A model generated the notes under the pieces. It did not search any database, was not told the origin of the DNA, and was given only the letters and a program-made list of their open reading frames with translations. This document shows, in pieces, positions 60,735 to 64,000 of a stretch of 64,000 nt of DNA. Every line of letters begins with the position of its first letter. Position 1 is the first letter of the stretch. The stretch is from Psychrobacillus lasiicapitis (lineage in GTDB: Bacteria > Bacillota > Bacilli > Bacillales_A > Planococcaceae), in contig NZ_VDGH01000007.1 in NCBI RefSeq assembly GCF_006861795.1, forward strand, positions 62,001 through 126,000, written 5' to 3'. The position numbers were made by a program, and so were the translations under genes.

Positions 60735-60805
60735 AGACAAATTATTTACAAATGTGCCTATCCATATATTTCAATCTGCACTTCTTGAATGCAATTGGTG
60801 CACTC

Positions 60806-61150
60806 TCAAGATTTTTTTTCAAATTCACAAATATCAATCCATTTCTGTAAAGAAACAATCACTTCCTTGAAGGCAAACCCGTTGGCAGTAAGCTCATATT
60901 CTACTTTTTTGGTAGAGGATTCAAGTAGTTTTTTATTGACTAATTTGGCATCAACTAAATCATTAAGCCTTTCAGTAAGTAATCGGTCAGAAATACCAGG
61001 GATACTTGTAAGAATTTCGTTATAGCGTTTTGAGCCGGATAGCAATGTGTAAATAATCATCCCCATCCAACGTTTACCGATAAATTCAATGGCCTGATGA
61101 TAGTTACTACAATAGTTATTATATATATTGGTATCATTTGGTTTATCCAA
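60806..61150 (-). CDS. HxlR-family redox-type regulator
   Basis: 114 aa from TTG, seven bases after GGAGG; the ATG at 61165 overlaps that site. HxlR winged helix: AIEFIGKRWMGMIIYTLLSG, ISDRLLTERLNDLVDA, KKVEYELTANGFAF. With this start the N-terminal cysteine is Cys14 (YNNYC), the position of the redox Cys in HypR of B. subtilis from memory; the other Cys is near the C-terminus. Divergent from a nitroreductase, with two matching operators between. Sensing of electrophiles or hypochlorite is inferred. Confidence 0.88.
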   Translation of the reverse strand: MDKPNDTNIYNNYCSNYHQAIEFIGKRWMGMIIYTLLSGSKRYNEILTSIPGISDRLLTERLNDLVDAKLVNKKLLESSTKKVEYELTANGFAFKEVIVSLQKWIDICEFEKKS

Positions 61151-61221
61151 TAAAAAAACCTCCATTAAATCATTCGTTTTCTTTTATTGTAGCATATAGA
61201 ACTTTTTTATTGACGAATAAA

Positions 61222-61271
61222 CTTACTAATGGTAAGCTCTTTTAGTACAAAAACTTACTAATAGTAAGTTT
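61222..61271. promoter_or_regulatory. twin HxlR-type operators
   Basis: CTTACTAATGGTAAG (61222-61236) and AAACTTACTAATAGTAAGTTT (61251-61271; shown across its 21 bases as 9-bp perfect arms with AAT centre). Dyad centres are 32 bases apart, three helical turns, so two dimers would bind the same face. Confidence 0.75.
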
Positions 61272-61285
61272 CGGGAGGAAATAAT

Positions 61286-61915
61286 ATGTCGACAGAAAAA
61301 GAGTCAAATCTATATACGATTATGCATGCTAGAAAATCAGTTAGAGTTTACGATCCTAATTTTAAAATTTCACAACAAGAGTTAGAAGAAATTATTAAAG
61401 AAGCAACATCTGCACCGTCTTCAAGTAATCTTCAAGCATGGAAATTCCTTGTCATTCAAGATGACAATATAAAAGTAGAACTTCGAGCGATAGCGAATAA
61501 CCAAGAACAAGTAGAAACTTCTTCGGCAGTTATTGCAGTATTAGGAAATGCTGAAATGTATAAAAATGTCGAACAAATCTATACTCAAAATGTAGCTGAA
61601 GGCTATATGGATGAGGCTACAAAGGATTTAATGATTAACAATACAAATCGTACTTATCCTTTTGCTACATTGGAAACGAGAAAAAATATTGCCACCTTTG
61701 ATGCTGGTCTCATTGCAATGCAATTGATGTTGGTTGCAAAAGAAAAAGGATTAGATACGGTAACGATGGGGGGATTCGATAAAGTGAAGTTTGCAGAAAG
61801 ATTCGAATTACCTGAGCATATTTTTCCAATCGCACTAATTGCCATTGGTAAAGCAGCTGCACCTGCATACGGTTCATCCCGTCTACCACTAAGTGAAATT
61901 GTTCAATTTACTTAA
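61286..61915 (+). CDS. NAD(P)H-dependent nitroreductase family protein
   Basis: 209 aa FMN enzyme. MHARKSVRVYDPNFKISQQE start carries the FMN-phosphate Arg pair (ARKSVR), then TSAPSSSNLQAWKFLV, and late GLDTVTMGGFD and IGKAAAPAYGSSRLPL. Reduces quinones, nitro-compounds or similar electrophiles. Divergent partner of the HxlR regulator, as in the YodB/YodC and HypR/HypO pairs of B. subtilis. AGGAGG-type site. Confidence 0.92.
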   Translation: MSTEKESNLYTIMHARKSVRVYDPNFKISQQELEEIIKEATSAPSSSNLQAWKFLVIQDDNIKVELRAIANNQEQVETSSAVIAVLGNAEMYKNVEQIYTQNVAEGYMDEATKDLMINNTNRTYPFATLETRKNIATFDAGLIAMQLMLVAKEKGLDTVTMGGFDKVKFAERFELPEHIFPIALIAIGKAAAPAYGSSRLPLSEIVQFT

Positions 61916-61972
61916 TGTATCCAAATAACCTTTAAATCTATTTTGTAGACTACTTTTTGTAGGATTTATAGG

Positions 61973-62015
61973 CTGTATACCAAACGATTAAACGGGTTGG
62001 TATACAGTTTTTTTT
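61973..62015 (+). terminator. terminator of nitroreductase gene
   Basis: Arms CTGTATACCAA / TTGGTATACAG, then eight T. Confidence 0.92.
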
Positions 62016-62150
62016 GTATGAGAAGCAGAATGGAACATAGAAATGTGTTATCTATAATAAAAATATAGAGTAATAGTTTAAAAGGCATACGAAAGATCTC
62101 ATTGATATATTTCCTGGGAAATTGACAAAATTCGATGCTTTACTACAAGT

Positions 62151-62179
62151 ATGTTACTGGTGCCAGGTACCAGTAACAT
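62151..62179. repeat. palindrome at 3' end of ABC-F gene
   Basis: ATGTTACTGGT / ACCAGTAACAT with GCCAGGT loop, nine bases past the ABC-F stop. The GGTGCCAGGTACC centre recalls scattered short palindromes in Bacillus genomes. No T-run on the minus strand, so terminator function is uncertain. Confidence 0.55.
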
Positions 62180-62187
62180 ATCTGTAA

Positions 62188-63843
62188 TCATTTTTTCTTT
62201 AGTTTATTGATTTGTTTAGTTAATGCAATAAACTGTTGATCCAACTCGTTATATTTGGCATCTTTTTTCTGCAAATAACTTAATTGTCCTAGCACTGCTT
62301 GTCGCTCAGTTTCTAATGTTAATAGCTCTTTTTCACGTAAGGATTCATTCTTTTTATGCATCCATTCACTATAGCCCATTTCTACTTTACGAATCGTTTT
62401 ATTTTCAAAGATGAGTAGTTTATTCGTTAGCTTTTCTAAAAAATAACGGTCATGTGTGACTAATAAAATTGTTCCAGGATAAGACGACAAAGTCTTCTCC
62501 AGTTGTTCTCGGGATGGAAGATCCAAATGATTTGTTGGTTCATCTAATAGCAAAACGTCTTTTTGGTCTAATATGAATTCCATTAGCTTTAATTTTACTC
62601 GTTCTCCCATACTCATGGTACGGATCGGACGGGACCAGTGATCTTTTGAAAATCCTAAATTCATCATAAGGGTTTGAATTTGTCCTCTTGTTTCAAAATC
62701 AGTGGGTCCAAAAAACTCAAATGGTGTTTTTTCTTCTGGTAAGTCAAATACTGTTTGACGCAGGTAGCCGATGTTCATCGCTTCTGACTTCCAAAGTTCC
62801 CCTTGGCCGTTTTCTTCCCCTAACAACATGCGGAAAAATGTCGACTTTCCACTCCCATTAGAGCCTATAATGCCAATTCGTTCTTGAGATTGGACGGTGA
62901 AAGTGGCATTTTGGAACAGCAATCGATCTTCAAATGTTTTACTCAAGCGTTTGGCTTCTATTACTCGCTTTCCTTTTTTCTTGTTACCTTCAATAGAGAA
63001 GGCCACTTCTTTTTCTGCTTCTGGTTGATCGATAGTGTTTTTGGAAAGCTCGAGTTCCAATCGTTTCTTTTTAGAGCGAATTTGCACATCCATTTTCTTT
63101 GCTTTCACTCGGTAATATTCTTTATTGAATTCATGTTTAGTTGAATCTGCATGTGCTTTAGCTGACCAATTTCGTAGCGCAGCCATTTGTTTTTCCACTT
63201 GTTTGATCTTAGTTTGTTGTGCATCATATAGTCTTTGTTGTGAAAGTCTTGATTCTTCTTTCTTTTGTCGAAAAGATGTATAGTTGCCAGCGTACACTGT
63301 TAACTTTTTATTTTCCACTTCCCAAATCCAATTGGCTACTTCATCTAAAAAATAACGATCATGAGATACTAAAATAATTGTTCCAGGGTAGGCCTGTATC
63401 TGTTGCTTTAAGAATGACAAGCTTTCTTGGTCTAAATGATTCGTCGGCTCATCCAATAAAAGAAGCTGCGATTTTTCCGCAAATACTCGGGAAAGACGAC
63501 TCTTCATTTTTTCCCCGCCACTTAAATCGTTATACTCTCTATGCCCGGGAACAGACCATTTACTGAAATAAGCTCGCTCCTCATCTGCAAAATCATCGTT
63601 CTTAAATTGATCATCCTCTTGTTTAAAATAGCCTATAGTAGGTGTAGTTCCAAACCATTCTATAGATCCACTGGATGGAATCGTTTCTTTTGCCACCACA
63701 GAAAGTAGGGAAGATTTCCCTTCTCCATTCCTTCCTGTTATGCCAATAACAGCACCTGTTGGAAGGTCTGCTGTTATATTTTCCAAAATAATCTTTTCCC
63801 CAAATGTGATACTAATATTCATTAATTTACCGTGTAATGTCAT
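62188..63843 (-). CDS. VmlR-like ABC-F ribosome protection ATPase
   Basis: 551 aa, two ABC domains in one chain and no membrane segments. Walker A GRNGEGKSS and GSNGSGKST; signatures LSGGEKMKSRL and MSMGERVKLKL; both Walker B read LLLDEPTNHLD. The interdomain linker (about 190-290) is long and basic (NWSAKAHADSTKHEFNKEYY), as in antibiotic-resistance ABC-F proteins. Aligns well by memory with B. subtilis VmlR, which dislodges lincosamides and streptogramin A from ribosomes. ATG at 63843 eight bases after AAGGAG; the longer frame is leader sequence. Confidence 0.9.
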   Translation of the reverse strand: MTLHGKLMNISITFGEKIILENITADLPTGAVIGITGRNGEGKSSLLSVVAKETIPSSGSIEWFGTTPTIGYFKQEDDQFKNDDFADEERAYFSKWSVPGHREYNDLSGGEKMKSRLSRVFAEKSQLLLLDEPTNHLDQESLSFLKQQIQAYPGTIILVSHDRYFLDEVANWIWEVENKKLTVYAGNYTSFRQKKEESRLSQQRLYDAQQTKIKQVEKQMAALRNWSAKAHADSTKHEFNKEYYRVKAKKMDVQIRSKKKRLELELSKNTIDQPEAEKEVAFSIEGNKKKGKRVIEAKRLSKTFEDRLLFQNATFTVQSQERIGIIGSNGSGKSTFFRMLLGEENGQGELWKSEAMNIGYLRQTVFDLPEEKTPFEFFGPTDFETRGQIQTLMMNLGFSKDHWSRPIRTMSMGERVKLKLMEFILDQKDVLLLDEPTNHLDLPSREQLEKTLSSYPGTILLVTHDRYFLEKLTNKLLIFENKTIRKVEMGYSEWMHKKNESLREKELLTLETERQAVLGQLSYLQKKDAKYNELDQQFIALTKQINKLKKK

Positions 63844-63867
63844 ATAATCCGCTCCTTTTGGAGGAAT

Positions 63868-63899
63868 AAAAAAATCCCTCCGAATATGAATCGGAAGGA
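63868..63899 (-). terminator. attenuator terminator before ABC-F gene
   Basis: Minus strand TCCTTCCGA / TCGGAGGGA, seven-base loop, then seven T, 25 bases before the start. A terminator in the leader of its own gene points to attenuation, as known for vmlR and similar genes. Confidence 0.8.
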
Positions 63900-63923
63900 C
63901 TCGTTGCCTTTTAAAAAATACGC

Positions 63924-63953
63924 AAAAAACCACTACAAAAAAGAGTGTTGTAG
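63924..63953 (-). terminator. second leader hairpin of ABC-F gene
   Basis: Minus strand CTACAA / TTGTAG, nine-base loop, then TGGTTTTTT. Upstream of the attenuator; could be an alternative terminator or part of an antiterminator switch. The window ends 47 bases further, so the promoter is not seen with certainty. Confidence 0.5.
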
Positions 63954-64000
63954 AGAATCTTTCGTATTTGATTGAAAAATGGGCAGACTAATCCTATTTC

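Overview
The window looks like a chromosomal stretch from a low-GC, endospore-forming member of the Bacillales. The evidence is strong AGGAGG-type ribosome sites with many TTG and GTG starts, T-box leaders, a FapR box, Fur boxes, a SigB-type catalase promoter, a SigK-like promoter on a putative spore-surface gene, and best family matches to Bacillus subtilis proteins recalled from memory (ComP/ComA, YeeI, YebE, KatE, FabI, VmlR). A Planococcaceae-type genus such as Psychrobacillus or Lysinibacillus is my guess, not a demonstrated assignment. No rRNA, tRNA, CRISPR array, prophage or intact insertion sequence was seen.

Layout. 1-860: end of a DMT permease. 0.9-5.6 kb: a putative spore-surface locus of seven genes on both strands, including a Cys-rich 'KVYDW' protein behind a SigK-like promoter, coiled-coil proteins and a JAMM peptidase. 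5.6-10.5 kb: Fur-controlled ferric-siderophore uptake (lipoprotein, two permeases, ATPase, FhuF-like reductase). 10.5-15.4 kb: tubby-like protein, ComP/ComA-like two-component pair without ComQ/ComX, and a DMT permease. 15.5-16.2 kb: a gene-free repeat island bounded by a 13-bp inverted repeat. 16.3-23.1 kb: MATE pump, aminotransferase, palindrome-rich repeat, GMC oxidoreductase with its Tat-exported partner, small membrane protein, lone tatA.

23.2-39.9 kb is the most informative part. Two paralogous nucleoside-salvage loci (ribokinase plus nucleoside hydrolase) flank a polyphosphate-polymerase/DUF4956/beta-helix lipoprotein/two-component cassette and fabI. The right-hand locus is complete (LacI regulator, hydrolase, ECF transporter, ribokinase, DMT permease). 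The left-hand one keeps only the two enzymes plus a 3' relic of its LacI gene. A decayed copy of the fabI promoter and body lies to the right of the second locus. The order fits an old tandem duplication of the whole block followed by complementary gene loss.

40-48 kb: acyl-CoA dehydrogenase-like protein, SigB-type catalase, membrane protein, and MarR divergent from a PatB/permease/AhpD-like operon. 48.2-50.2 kb: two tandem threonyl T-box leaders, the second split by a foldback repeat, driving a threonyl-tRNA synthetase that lacks the TGS and editing domains. 50.3-60.5 kb: small housekeeping genes (acetyltransferases, nucleotidyltransferase, phosphatases, YeeI, L33), including a Nudix hydrolase with no ATG, GTG or TTG start. 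60.7-64 kb: an HxlR/nitroreductase pair with twin operators and a VmlR-like ABC-F resistance ATPase behind attenuator hairpins.
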